Notes: generated by a model from the letters alone, not told the origin. A stretch of DNA of 64,000 bases from Mycolicibacterium flavescens (GCF_001722335.1 NZ_MIHA01000001.1:448409-512408), one strand, 5' to 3'. Positions 16,867 through 25,887 are shown, numbered from the stretch's first letter. A program made the numbers and translations.

Positions 16867-19077
16867 CTACTTGCGCGGCAGCCCGAGGATCATCTGGGCG
16901 ATGATGTTGAGCTGAATCTCCTTGGTGCCACCGCCGATGAGTTCGGCGGGCACCCGCAGATACGGCCGCACGACGTCGGAGTCGACGGCCATCGCCGATC
17001 GGCCCGCTGACTCAAGCGTGGCCGGAAACGTGCGCCGCAGCAGCACGTTCATCGCGACTTTGGCGATGCTGGACGCCGGGCCGGAGGCCTGCCCGTCGAG
17101 CAGCCGGATGGTCTCGCGCACCCCCAGCGCCTTGATCGCGTTGGCGTACGCGTCGAGTTCGCCGAGTTGGCGCAGCACATCGCTGTCGGGCGCCCGGTCC
17201 AGCGTCCGCAGCGGCGCCGCGCGGTCGAACTGCACGTAACCGCTGATCGCGGAACGCTCTTCGGCCATCGTCGCGATGGCCAGCGCCCACCCCCCGGTCG
17301 GCTCGCCGAGCAGCATCGCGTCGGGCACGAACACGTCGGTCAGGAAGACCTCGTTGAACTCCTCCTCGCCGCTGGCCTGTTTGATCGGTTGGACTTCGAT
17401 GCCGGCCGAGCGCATGTCGACGATGAAGTACCCGATGCCGCGGTGTCTGGGCGCATCCGGATCGGTGCGCGCCAGAAGTGCACCGTAGTCGGCCCGGTGC
17501 GCCGAGGACGTCCAGATTTTGTGCCCGTTGATCCGCCATCCGCCGTCGACTCTGGTCGCCCTGGTGGTGAGCGCGGCCAGGTCCGAGCCCGCACCCGGTT
17601 CGCTGAACAACTGGCACCAGGCGAGTTCACCGCGCTGTGTCGGCGGAATCAGCTGCTGGGCAAGCTCTTCGGAGCCCGCCCGGATCAGTGAGGGCAGAAT
17701 CCACTCGGCGATCCCCAGCGACGGCCGCACCAGCGACGGCCGTTTGGTGAACTCCTCGTCGATGATCAGCTGCCGCAGCGGGCTGGCGTCGAGGCCCCAC
17801 GGCGGCGGCCAGTGCGGCGCGATCAGACCCGCTTCGGCGATCGCCGTGCGTTGGGGCCCGGTGGCGAAATGCTCGTAGTCACCTTGTCGGCCGTGACCGT
17901 CGTTGCGCAGTGCGGCCGCCTCGTCGAGGGTCCGGGCCACGTGCGCCCGGAACTGCGCCTCGGCGTCGCCGAGGTCGACGGAGAAGTCGCGCGCGTGGGT
18001 GGTGGCGGTCTCGCCGAGCCGTCGGGCCCACCCGGTCCTGGCGCCGATCGACGCGGCCAGGCTGGTGGCCCGCCGCCAGTACAGATGCAGGTCGTGCTCC
18101 CAGGTGAAGCCGATGGCGCCGAACATGGTCAGCGTGTCGAGCACCAGGTCCGGACACGGCGCGACGGCCATCAGTGCGGCTCCGGCCGCGGCGATCGTGT
18201 GCTGTTCGATCGGGCCGCCTGCCGCGCGCACCGCGTCCCAGGTGGCGGCGCCGGCCAGTTCGCTGTTGACCAGCAGCATCGCGGCGTTGTGCTGCAGTGC
18301 CTGGAAGGTGCCGATCAGCCTGCCGAACTGCTCTCGGGTGCGCAGATGTGCGGTGGCCGCTTCCACGCACCAGCCCATGATCCCGGCGGCCACGGCCGCG
18401 GTCAGCGCGGTGGTGATGTGTCCGGCGCGTTCGGCGGCGATACCGTCGAGCACGTCGTCGGTTCGGACGGGGTAATCACGCAGGCGGAGCCGGCCCAGGT
18501 CGGTCAGCAGGTCGGTGCCCGGCACGGCGTCGACGGTGGCCGCCGGATGGGTGGTGTCCACAGCCAGCCACACGGTTTTCCCGTCATCGGTGGCAGCTCC
18601 GAGCAATACCATTGCGGCCGAGCAGATTCCGGCGGCCAGGTCCGATGTCCCGGAGAGGGTCCAGCCGTCTCGGCCGCGCCGCGCCGTGATACCCGAGTGC
18701 TCCGGGAGCAGCACCGCGGCCGCCGCCCCCTGCGCGAGACGCGTCAGCACCGACTCGGCAGGGCCGGCTTTGTCGGCGAGCAGCGTGACCGCGCCCGCGC
18801 AGACCGTGGGTAGCAGCGGACCGGGTAGCGCCGCCGTGCCCGCCGCCTCGAGTACACACGCGGCGTCGAGCAGGTCGCCGCCCTGGCCGCCGCATCGCTC
18901 CGGCAGGTGCACGGCGTGGAAACCGGTGCCGACGAACTCGTCCCACCACCGCGGCAGCGTTCCCTGCGCGAGGGTGTCGAACGATTCGCGGGTGGCGCTC
19001 AGCGGGGCGCGCCGTGCCGCGAACTGGGCGACCGCGTCGCTGATTTCGCGTTGTTCGGGGGTGAGCGCGAGGGTCAT
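16867..19077 (-). CDS. Two-domain acyl-CoA dehydrogenase (FadE6/FadE34 type)
   Basis: 736 residues, two acyl-CoA dehydrogenase units fused head to tail: a divergent first unit at about 1-355 and a more canonical second one from about 375. The second has CQLFSEPGAGSDLAALTT and GHKIWTSSAHRADYG for FAD and substrate contacts, and GGTKEIQLNIIAQMILGLPRK at the C-terminus. The size matches M. tuberculosis FadE6 (731) and FadE34 (711), the latter acting on cholesterol side-chain CoA esters. I cannot say which is orthologous. ATG 19077 overlaps the stop of the upstream epimerase gene (ATGA), so the pair is an operon. Confidence 0.87.
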   Translation of the reverse strand: MTLALTPEQREISDAVAQFAARRAPLSATRESFDTLAQGTLPRWWDEFVGTGFHAVHLPERCGGQGGDLLDAACVLEAAGTAALPGPLLPTVCAGAVTLLADKAGPAESVLTRLAQGAAAAVLLPEHSGITARRGRDGWTLSGTSDLAAGICSAAMVLLGAATDDGKTVWLAVDTTHPAATVDAVPGTDLLTDLGRLRLRDYPVRTDDVLDGIAAERAGHITTALTAAVAAGIMGWCVEAATAHLRTREQFGRLIGTFQALQHNAAMLLVNSELAGAATWDAVRAAGGPIEQHTIAAAGAALMAVAPCPDLVLDTLTMFGAIGFTWEHDLHLYWRRATSLAASIGARTGWARRLGETATTHARDFSVDLGDAEAQFRAHVARTLDEAAALRNDGHGRQGDYEHFATGPQRTAIAEAGLIAPHWPPPWGLDASPLRQLIIDEEFTKRPSLVRPSLGIAEWILPSLIRAGSEELAQQLIPPTQRGELAWCQLFSEPGAGSDLAALTTRATRVDGGWRINGHKIWTSSAHRADYGALLARTDPDAPRHRGIGYFIVDMRSAGIEVQPIKQASGEEEFNEVFLTDVFVPDAMLLGEPTGGWALAIATMAEERSAISGYVQFDRAAPLRTLDRAPDSDVLRQLGELDAYANAIKALGVRETIRLLDGQASGPASSIAKVAMNVLLRRTFPATLESAGRSAMAVDSDVVRPYLRVPAELIGGGTKEIQLNIIAQMILGLPRK

Positions 19078-20081
19078 CGGGGCTCCGTACGGTTGCGGCG
19101 CGAGGTCCGGAAGAAGTGGGCGGCGGCGACGATCGCCTCGGGGGTCGGCGCCGGCTGCCAACCCAGATCGTGGACCGCCTTGGAGTGGTCCATCGGCGAC
19201 ATGATGTGCATCAGGCGGACGTTCAGCGGTGTCAGCATGCTGTCGCGCCGGCGGAGTCGGGCCACCCAGCTGCTGGGGTAACTCGCGGCGGCCATCAGGG
19301 CGATCGGGACACGTCGCTGCGGCGGTGTGACACCGACTGCGTTACAGCCGATCTCGAAGATCTCCCGGGCGCTCATCCAGCGCTCGGAGACGATGTAGCG
19401 CTCGCCGGCCCTGCCGTGCCGGCCGGCCAGGATCAGCGCACGGGCGGCGTCCTCGATGCCGACGGTCTCCGACTCGTAACCGTCGATGTAGAACGGCATC
19501 CTGCCGCTGACGGCCGCGGACAGCATCCGCCCGTGCGGGGTCGGCAGCCAGTCACCGGGGCCGTAGGTGTTGGCCACGCACATCGCGACGGCAGGCAGGT
19601 CTTTCTCGGCGCTGTAGCGCTGGACCATCCGCTCAGCGGCCACGCGGCTTCGGACGTATTCGCCGCCGACGTCGAGCCAGTTGTGTTCGGTGGTCTCGTC
19701 GGCAGGCCCGTCGGTGGAGCGTCCGATCGTGGCGATGGAACTGGTGAACACGAAGCGTTGCAGGTTTGCGGGTGCGGCCACGTCCAGCACCGCCCGCAGA
19801 CCGTCGACGTTGGTGCGCCACATCGGCGCCGGGTCCAGCAACCACGGGCGGGCGTCGACCACGCAGTAGTACACGACGTCGCAGCCGCGCATCGCCGCGC
19901 GCACGCTGTCGGCGTCGAAGATGTCCCCGCGCCGGATGTCGACGTCGAGCCCCTCGATGCCGCGGGTCGAGCTGGTGGGGCGGATCAGTACCCGCACCCG
20001 TTCGCCGTCGGCGACCAGCTGCTTGGTGACGTGCGAACCCAGGAAGCCGCTGGCGCCGATGACCAGCTTCGTCGCTGTCAC
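19074..20081 (-). CDS. NAD-dependent epimerase/dehydratase (extended SDR)
   Basis: 335 residues. The Rossmann fold starts KLVIGASGFLGSHV with the GxxGxxG signature, FVFTSSIATIG carries the Ser, and a central Tyr sits in GEYVRSRVAAE. The usual YxxxK reads YxxxR here: Arg replaces the proton-relay Lys. This family (dihydroflavonol reductase/3-beta-HSD-like) reduces or epimerises sugars, steroids and acyl groups. GTG 20081 is the start. It is operonic with the two-domain FadE; together they may act on the same cyclic or branched acid. Confidence 0.82.
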   Translation of the reverse strand: MTATKLVIGASGFLGSHVTKQLVADGERVRVLIRPTSSTRGIEGLDVDIRRGDIFDADSVRAAMRGCDVVYYCVVDARPWLLDPAPMWRTNVDGLRAVLDVAAPANLQRFVFTSSIATIGRSTDGPADETTEHNWLDVGGEYVRSRVAAERMVQRYSAEKDLPAVAMCVANTYGPGDWLPTPHGRMLSAAVSGRMPFYIDGYESETVGIEDAARALILAGRHGRAGERYIVSERWMSAREIFEIGCNAVGVTPPQRRVPIALMAAASYPSSWVARLRRRDSMLTPLNVRLMHIMSPMDHSKAVHDLGWQPAPTPEAIVAAAHFFRTSRRNRTEPR

Positions 20082-20157
20082 CGATGACCGGCCACTGTCG
20101 ACGTCCCTTCGCTCCGACGAGTGTCACCATTCGCAGTGACGATCGCGTCGCAAAGCA

Positions 20158-20175
20158 GAGTAATCCATGGAGTAA
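20158..20175. repeat. Direct GAGTAA repeats upstream of the epimerase-FadE operon
   Basis: GAGTAA occurs at 20158-20163 and 20170-20175, around the palindromic core TCCATGGA. Helical-turn spacing (12 bases) between repeats is compatible with an operator or activator site. It sits 77-94 bases before GTG 20081. Confidence 0.35.
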
Positions 20176-20239
20176 CCGCGAGTGTCCCGCGACCGGGAAT
20201 AGGTTCGACGGCGCGGGGTTTGCAGGCCGCGCGTTCGGC

Positions 20240-20650
20240 TCAGGCGCCGCCGAACGCGAAGCGCCTGCCCGTCACACTGACCGGTTTGATCCGCACGTAA
20301 TGCTGTTTGACGGTTCCGGTCCACGGAAGCAGTTGCGCGCGTTCCGCTTCGGCGATCTCGTCGTCGGTGCGCAGTGTGCCCGCGCGGCCCTTGACGATCA
20401 CGCTCCACCCCTCGGCCACGTTGTGGTCGTCGGCTTCGAACAGCACGTCGTTGTTGATCATCGCGCTGACCAACTTGGTGCCCTCGGCGGTACGGAACAG
20501 CACCGTCCGGTTCTGCACCGCGAAGTTCACCGGGAAGATCTCGGGATGGCCGTCGACGCTGGTGACCAGCCGGCCCAGCGCGACGCCCGCGAGCAGGTCC
20601 CAGCATTCACTGGCCGGCAGGATGGTGACGGGATCGGTTCTCGTGGTCAT
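20240..20650 (-). CDS. PNPOx-like FMN/flavin-binding protein
   Basis: 136 residues, a split beta-barrel of the pyridoxamine-phosphate-oxidase family (LGRLVTSVDGHPEIFPVNFA, WSVIVKGRAGTLRTDDE, KQHYVRIKPVSVTGRRF). Members bind FMN or F420; some of the M. tuberculosis DosR regulon proteins are of this type. ATG 20650 is chosen; the longer frame runs through a DosR-like box. It lies 98 bases downstream of the universal-stress gene in the same direction, with its own upstream box. Confidence 0.82.
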   Translation of the reverse strand: MTTRTDPVTILPASECWDLLAGVALGRLVTSVDGHPEIFPVNFAVQNRTVLFRTAEGTKLVSAMINNDVLFEADDHNVAEGWSVIVKGRAGTLRTDDEIAEAERAQLLPWTGTVKQHYVRIKPVSVTGRRFAFGGA

Positions 20651-20683
20651 ACACCCGACGCTATTGCGCTGCCCGAACGTCGG

Positions 20684-20703
20684 GAAGTGACGGAAGTCCC
20701 TCA
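20684..20703. promoter_or_regulatory. Degenerate DosR-like box before the PNPOx-like gene
   Basis: The 20 bases match 12 positions of the DosR consensus TTSGGGACTWWAGTCCCSAA, with a well-conserved half AAGTCCC on the plus strand (GGGACTT in the gene's direction). It sits 34-53 bases before ATG 20650, a usual place for DosR activation. Alone it would be weak; the better box nearby raises its credibility. Confidence 0.45.
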
Positions 20704-20748
20704 CCGCCAGACCATATGGCCCCGATATGGCCCGGACACGGCTCAGGC

Positions 20749-21585
20749 TCAGCGTGACCGGACCACCAGCACCGGCATGCGGGCGGACTCGACGACCGCC
20801 GCGCTCACCGACCCCAGAAGCATCCCGGCCAAGCCGCCCCGACCGTGGCTGCCGACGACGGTCAGCTGGGCGGACTCGGACTGCCTGAGCAGTTCGCGGG
20901 CCGGACGGTCCATCACCACCACCCGCCGCACGGTGAGCGAGGGATGGCGCTCAGCCCACGGCGCGAGACGTTCGACCAGCAGCTGCATTGCCTGCCGCTG
21001 CAGGTCGGGCCAGCTTCCTTCGTGCAGTTCGTCGGCCGAGAAGTCGCTCCACGCGTGCACGGCGACCAGGTCGACCCCGCGCCGGTCCGCCTCGTCGAAG
21101 GCGATCCCGGTGGCGGCCTCGGACACCGCCGAGCCGTCGACACCCACCACCACCGGCGCGGTTGCGGGCCGGTCCATCAGCGGGTCCTCGTCATGGATGA
21201 CCGCGACCGGGCATCGCGCCTGGCGGACGAGCGCCGAACTCACCGACCCCAGCAACCGCCGCCCCACCCGGCCGAGCCCACGGCGGCCGACGACGATCAT
21301 GTCGGCTGTCGCGGACCGATCGACCAGCGACTCGACCACCGGGGCGTCGCGCTGTTCGGTCGATATCCCGACCGAGGCGCCGCCGACGGCACGCTCGGCG
21401 ACCGCTACCGCGTCGTCGAGAACACCGTGCGGCTCGTGCGCGGAAGACACCGCAGCGATATGCACGATCGACAGCGGCACCTGCCGCAACGCGGCTTCGC
21501 GCGCGGCCCAGTCGGCGGCCACCCTTGCCGCCGGCGAGCCGTCGACGGCCGCCACGATGCCGTGAGGCGTTGTGCTGGCGGGCAT
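20749..21585 (-). CDS. Tandem universal stress protein
   Basis: 278 residues, two USP domains (about 8-140 and 150-278). Each ends with an ATP-binding loop of the form G-x2-G-x9-G-S: GRRGLGRVGRRLLGSVS and GSHGRGGLAGMLLGSVS. This architecture matches Rv2005c, Rv2623 and related DosR-regulated proteins that bind ATP and slow growth in hypoxia. GGAGGAG lies just upstream of ATG 21585. A 14/20 DosR-like box lies 69-88 bases upstream. Likely hypoxia/NO-induced. Confidence 0.93.
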   Translation of the reverse strand: MPASTTPHGIVAAVDGSPAARVAADWAAREAALRQVPLSIVHIAAVSSAHEPHGVLDDAVAVAERAVGGASVGISTEQRDAPVVESLVDRSATADMIVVGRRGLGRVGRRLLGSVSSALVRQARCPVAVIHDEDPLMDRPATAPVVVGVDGSAVSEAATGIAFDEADRRGVDLVAVHAWSDFSADELHEGSWPDLQRQAMQLLVERLAPWAERHPSLTVRRVVVMDRPARELLRQSESAQLTVVGSHGRGGLAGMLLGSVSAAVVESARMPVLVVRSR

Positions 21586-21653
21586 CTGAACTCCTCCGAT
21601 CGACGCACTGACCGCGGTCTGCCGCCAGTTTCACCCGGCGCCTGCCTCGCCGA

Positions 21654-21673
21654 CGAGGGTCTGAAGTCCCCAT
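21654..21673. promoter_or_regulatory. DosR-like box between USP and SDR genes
   Basis: CGAGGGTCTGAAGTCCCCAT matches 14 of 20 positions of the DosR consensus. It is 69 bases from the USP start. For the divergent SDR it lies 20 bases before a -10 element TACCGT (21693-21698), so it could activate either or both. Confidence 0.55.
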
Positions 21674-21726
21674 CCGGGGCGCCGTTCGACGCTACCGTGT
21701 GTGACTGGTCAACACGGGAGGTCGTC

Positions 21727-22572
21727 ATGGCGGGCAGCACGACAGGCAGGGTCGCCGGCAAGGTCGCGTTCATCACCGGCGCGGCGCGCGGTCAGGGCCG
21801 TGAACACGCGGTCCGGTTGGCCGAGGAGGGCGCCGACATCATCGCCGTCGACGTGTGCGAGGACATCGACACCGCGGGTTATCCGGGCCCGTCGGAGTCC
21901 GATCTGGCCGACACCGCCGCGCTGGTCGAGAAGTCGGGACGACGGGCGTTCACCGCCACCACCGACGTGCGCGATCTCGACGGGTTGCGCGCAGCGCTCG
22001 AGACCGGCGTCGCCGAGATCGGGCCGATCGACATCGTCGTCGCCAACGCCGGGATCAGCGCCAGCCCCGCTCCGGCCGCGAAGATCGAACCGTCGGCGTG
22101 GCAGACGATGTTCGACGTCAACGTGACCGGCGTCTGGCACACCGTCAAAGCGGCGCTGCCGCACATGACCAACCGCGGCGGGTCGATCATCCTGATCAGC
22201 TCGATGCTCGGGCTGCGCGGCGGCGGCTACATGGCCCACTACGCCTCGGCCAAACACGCGGTCGTAGGCCTGATGCATTCGTTGGCCAATGAGCTTGCCC
22301 CGCAGTGGATCCGGGTCAACACGATTCACCCGGGCAACATCCTGACGCCGATGATCGACAACGACCACTTCCGTCGCACCGTGCGCCCGGACCTCCCGGA
22401 GCCGACGATGGACGACGCGGTACAGGTCATCGGGCACTTCCACCTGCTGCCCGAGCCGGTGATCGAAGCGCGCGCGGTCAGCAACGCCGTGCTGTTCCTG
22501 GCCTCCGACGAGTCCCAGTACATCACCGGGGCGGCGCTGCCCGTCGACGCCGGGGCGGTCGCCAAGTTCTGA
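21727..22572 (+). CDS. SDR oxidoreductase, mycofactocin-coupled type
   Basis: 281 residues. The cofactor motif is TGAARGQGREHAVRLAEEGA followed by IIAVDVC, the wording typical of the mycofactocin-associated SDR subfamily, which holds NAD(H) tightly and passes electrons to mycofactocin. Catalytic residues are visible as ISSM and YASAK, with ANAG in the core. GGGAGG precedes ATG 21727. The substrate is probably an alcohol; no mycofactocin biosynthesis gene lies in the window. Confidence 0.87.
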   Translation: MAGSTTGRVAGKVAFITGAARGQGREHAVRLAEEGADIIAVDVCEDIDTAGYPGPSESDLADTAALVEKSGRRAFTATTDVRDLDGLRAALETGVAEIGPIDIVVANAGISASPAPAAKIEPSAWQTMFDVNVTGVWHTVKAALPHMTNRGGSIILISSMLGLRGGGYMAHYASAKHAVVGLMHSLANELAPQWIRVNTIHPGNILTPMIDNDHFRRTVRPDLPEPTMDDAVQVIGHFHLLPEPVIEARAVSNAVLFLASDESQYITGAALPVDAGAVAKF

Positions 22573-22578
22573 AAACGC

Positions 22579-23430
22579 CTACCCTCGGCCGAACCGCGCG
22601 AACCGCCACAGGTACGGGGGCAGCCGACGCACCGGGACGGCAGCCGGCCAGTCTTTCGCGCGGAAGTACGCATCCGATCCCCCGTCGACGAAGATCACGC
22701 TGCCGCAGAGAAAGTCAGCGGAATCCGACAGCATGAACAGCATCCAGTCGGCGAGTTGGCCGGGGTCACCGAAACCACCGATCGGCACGGGGAAGGCGTT
22801 GACGGCCTTGGATTCGCGCGGCGACGCGAGTTGCTGCTCGAGCAGCGGTGTCATGATCGCGCCGGGGGCGAGCACGTTGAGCCGGATGCCCTCGCCGGCC
22901 CATTGCGCGGTGACGGCGTTGCGGCGCACCCACTGCGAGACCGCGATTTTCGAGGCGGCGTATCCGAGGGCAGCAGAGAGCGGCCCGCGAAGCCGCACCG
23001 TGCGCACCGCCTTGTCGACGTCCCCGTCGAGCAGCGCGCGTACGGCCCGCCGCGGCACCGACGGCGTGGTTGTCGTCGAGTTGCTGCCGATCACAACGAC
23101 TTTGGCGTTGCCCGACGCGGCGAGCGCCGGCCGGAAGGCCTGCAGCAGGTCGACGACGCCGCCGTAGTTGATCTCGAAGATGCGCCGCGCCCCCTCCGCG
23201 CCGGGGGTCGGCCCGATCCCCGCGGCCAGCACCGCCCCGTCGAGTCGCCCTTCGGCCGCGGCCAGCACGGCGTCGGCGGCCTGCCTGCGGCCGGCGACAC
23301 CGGACAGGTCGGCCACGACGTCACCTTCTTTGACGTCGACCCCGATCACGGTGTGGCCGACCGCCCGGAGCTTGTCGGCGGCCTGCCGCCCCATCCCGGA
23401 CGCGGACCCGGTGACCACGTACACACCCAA
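22579..23430 (-). CDS. SDR oxidoreductase
   Basis: 283 residues. GVYVVTGSASGMGRQAADKL is the NAD(P) motif, LAAGIG stands in for NNAG, and the catalytic part is VIGSNS ... YAASK near residue 165; FVDGGSDAYFR ends the fold. The start is inferred as TTG 23430 because GGGGG lies 7 bases before it and no ATG fits; GTG 23424 is an alternative. A frame open further upstream encodes nothing conserved. Convergent with the mycofactocin-type SDR, 6-base gap. Confidence 0.82.
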   Translation of the reverse strand: MGVYVVTGSASGMGRQAADKLRAVGHTVIGVDVKEGDVVADLSGVAGRRQAADAVLAAAEGRLDGAVLAAGIGPTPGAEGARRIFEINYGGVVDLLQAFRPALAASGNAKVVVIGSNSTTTTPSVPRRAVRALLDGDVDKAVRTVRLRGPLSAALGYAASKIAVSQWVRRNAVTAQWAGEGIRLNVLAPGAIMTPLLEQQLASPRESKAVNAFPVPIGGFGDPGQLADWMLFMLSDSADFLCGSVIFVDGGSDAYFRAKDWPAAVPVRRLPPYLWRFARFGRG

Positions 23431-23543
23431 TGTCGGCCCCCTGACCGTCGCGTCTGCTCTGCACCGCGGGGCGGTGCGCCCAGCGTCGTCGGGCAGCGTA
23501 GCGACCGGCCGGGGGCGTCGCCCCACAGGGCCGAGCCATCCGA

Positions 23544-23573
23544 CTATTACGTTTGCGTCAATTTTTGGCTGAA
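23544..23573 (-). promoter_or_regulatory. Possible promoter of the SDR gene
   Basis: On the minus strand TTCAGC (23568-23573), an 18-base spacer and TAATAG (23544-23549), giving a leader of about 110 bases before TTG 23430. The AT-rich patch stands out from its GC-rich surroundings. Confidence 0.3.
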
Positions 23574-23701
23574 CCCTGTACAGGCCCAAGATCAGCGGTT
23601 ATACCTGAGATGGGCCCGCCCCCGATTCCGAGACGATCGGCCGGCTCCGCGCGAGCTCCCGGCGAGAACGGCAACCATGTCGCCGGGAGCTCGGCGCGTC
23701 A

Positions 23702-24925
23702 TCAGGTCAGTTTGCGCTCCGAGGGCGCGGCCTCTCCCCGGCCGACCGCGGCCTCGTGACTGCTGGCGGCCCGCTCGAGAAGATCCATCAGCGCGGCCTC
23801 GTCGCGAACCATCCTGCGGTACTTCGGCCCGAGCGCAAGGATCTGATCGCGCTCCCGCAGCAGTCGGTCGAAGATCCGTTCCCGCTCCTTCGGGTCGCGG
23901 GTGTACTCCGAATCCAGGTACGCCTCCGCGTGCCGCCGGGCGTTCCTGATCGCGTTCTGCGCCCGGCCTTTCGGGCTCGCCAACGAGGCCACCACGGTGA
24001 CGATCAGGATGCCGACGATCACCGACAGCGACAGCCCGGTGCTGACCTCCACGACATTGACGGGTTCGCCGTCGTTGATGAACGGGACGTTGTTCTCGTG
24101 CAGCGCGTGCAAGAACAGCTTCACGCCGATGAAGCCCAGGATGGCCGCCAGACCGTAGGACAGGTAGATCAGCCGGTCGAGCAGACCGTCGATGAGGAAA
24201 TACAGCTGCCGCAGGCCGAGCAGGGAGAACGCGGTCGCGGTGAACACGATGTAGACGTTCTGGGTCAGGCCGAAGATCGCGGGGATGGAGTCGAGCGCGA
24301 ACAGGATGTCGGTGCCGCCGATGGCCACCATCACCAGCAGCATCGGGGTCAGCGCGCGTTTGCCGTCGACGACGGTGAACAGCTTGTCGCCGTCGTAGTA
24401 ATCGGTGGTGTGAAAGACTTTTCTGGCCAGCCGGATGATGATGTTGTCGGCCGTACCGGAGTCGTCGTCCTTGTCCGGTGCCAGCATGTTGCCCGCGGTG
24501 AGCAGCAGGATCAGCCCGAAGACGTAGAAGACCCACGCGAACGTGTTGATCAGCGCGGCGCCCAGGAAGATGAAGCCGGTCCGCGCGATCAACGAGAACA
24601 CGATGCCGAACAGCAGGACCTTCTGCTGGTCCTCGCGCGGCACCCGGAAGCTCGAGATGATGATCAGGAAGACGAACAGGTTGTCGACCGACAGCGCCTT
24701 CTCGGTGATGTAGCCGGCGAAGTACTCCCCGCCGGCGTCGACGCCCCCGAACCAGAGCACGCCGACACCGAACAGCAACGCGAACCCGACGTAGGCCGCC
24801 GACCAGACCGCGGCCTCCTTGAGCGTCGGTACATGCGCTTTGCGCACGTGGAAGATGTAGTCGAAGAGCAGCAGCGCGCCGATGCCGGCGATCGTCAGCG
24901 CCCAGACCCAGGTCGGAACCTCCAT
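23702..24925 (-). CDS. TerC-family integral membrane protein
   Basis: 407 residues with about 9 membrane segments. Family signatures are the acidic helix motifs FAGYITEKALSVDNLFVFLI and GGTDILFALDSIPAIFGLTQ, whose Asp/Glu residues are thought to bind a metal ion. A soluble Arg/Glu-rich C-terminal tail (from about 325) is charged and helical. Other TerC proteins export Mn2+ or give tellurite resistance. ATG 24925 has AGGA about 6 bases upstream; the annotated-length alternative from 24997 would add a soluble leader. I looked for a yybP-ykoY riboswitch upstream and did not find one. Confidence 0.88.
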   Translation of the reverse strand: MEVPTWVWALTIAGIGALLLFDYIFHVRKAHVPTLKEAAVWSAAYVGFALLFGVGVLWFGGVDAGGEYFAGYITEKALSVDNLFVFLIIISSFRVPREDQQKVLLFGIVFSLIARTGFIFLGAALINTFAWVFYVFGLILLLTAGNMLAPDKDDDSGTADNIIIRLARKVFHTTDYYDGDKLFTVVDGKRALTPMLLVMVAIGGTDILFALDSIPAIFGLTQNVYIVFTATAFSLLGLRQLYFLIDGLLDRLIYLSYGLAAILGFIGVKLFLHALHENNVPFINDGEPVNVVEVSTGLSLSVIVGILIVTVVASLASPKGRAQNAIRNARRHAEAYLDSEYTRDPKERERIFDRLLRERDQILALGPKYRRMVRDEAALMDLLERAASSHEAAVGRGEAAPSERKLT

Positions 24926-25059
24926 GCGCGTCCTTTGCTGTCGTCGACCGCCTTGTGGCGTCCCTCCCGGGATAACCGGATTGACCGCCTCGAACACCTC
25001 GAGCCGACGGCCCGAGCGTAGAACGTATCCTTCCTTGCGACGTTACGAGCGACGGGAGA

Positions 25060-25827
25060 ATGATGACGATCTTGGACCGGTTCCGACTCGACGACAAGGT
25101 CGTCGTCATCACCGGCGCATCCTCGGGTCTGGGGGTCTTCTTCGCCGAGGCGTGCGCACAGGCGGGCGCCGACGTGGTGCTGGCTGCGCGGCGGGTCGAA
25201 AAGCTGGAGAGCACAGCAGAACTCGTCAGGAAGGCCGGTCGCCGGGCGCTCAGTGTGCAAACCGACGTCGTCGATCCCGACCAGTGCACGGCCCTGGTGG
25301 ACGCCGCGATGCAGGAGTTCGGACGCGTCGACGTCCTGGTGAACAACGCCGGTGTCGGAACCGCCGTGCCCGCCGTGCGCGAGACCCCCGATCAGTTCCG
25401 CACGGTCGTCGATGTCAACCTCAACGGGTCGTACTGGGCCGCGCAGGCCTGCGGGCGGGTGATGCAGCCCGGCAGCTCGATCATCAACGTGGCCAGCATC
25501 CTGGGCATCACCACCGCCGCGCTCCCGCAGGCCGCCTACAGCGCCAGCAAGGCCGCGATTTTCGGGCTGACCCGCGACCTCGCCCAGCAGTGGGGATCGC
25601 GAAAAGGTATCCGGGTCAACGCGCTTGCGCCCGGGTTCTTCCAGTCGGAGATGACCGACGAGTACGCGCCCGGATATCTGGAAGAGACGTTGGCGACTCG
25701 CGCGGTGCTCAAGCGGATGGGCGACCCCGCGGAGTTGGCGGCCACGGTGGTCTGGCTGGCGTCCGAGGCCGGCGGCTACGTCACCGGTCAGACCATCGTC
25801 GTCGACGGTGGCGTGACGATCACCTGA
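25060..25827 (+). CDS. SDR oxidoreductase
   Basis: 255 residues, a classical SDR: TGASSGLGVFFAEACAQAGA for the dinucleotide, NNAGVG, SYWAAQACG helix, catalytic NVAS and YSASK, and final VVDGGVTIT. The preference for NADP is suggested by AARR after the second strand. GGGAGA precedes ATG 25060 directly (ATGATG; the second ATG at 25063 is possible). Single gene, divergent from terC; substrate unknown. Confidence 0.88.
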   Translation: MMTILDRFRLDDKVVVITGASSGLGVFFAEACAQAGADVVLAARRVEKLESTAELVRKAGRRALSVQTDVVDPDQCTALVDAAMQEFGRVDVLVNNAGVGTAVPAVRETPDQFRTVVDVNLNGSYWAAQACGRVMQPGSSIINVASILGITTAALPQAAYSASKAAIFGLTRDLAQQWGSRKGIRVNALAPGFFQSEMTDEYAPGYLEETLATRAVLKRMGDPAELAATVVWLASEAGGYVTGQTIVVDGGVTIT

Positions 25828-25843
25828 CGCCGCGCAGCGCCGA

Positions 25844-25873
25844 CGCCCGGACCGTGGGGTCACGGCCCGGGCG
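25844..25873. terminator. Bidirectional terminator hairpin
   Basis: Twelve paired bases with a single mismatch and a GGGT loop, between the convergent SDR (stop 25827) and DUF4189 (stop 25888) genes. Confidence 0.75.
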
Positions 25874-25887
25874 GATCGGAGCGGGGC

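Noticed and set aside
24926..25059. yybP-ykoY manganese riboswitch before the TerC gene
   Set aside because: The leader lacks the paired conserved loops of that riboswitch as far as I can recognise them; covariance-model search would decide.
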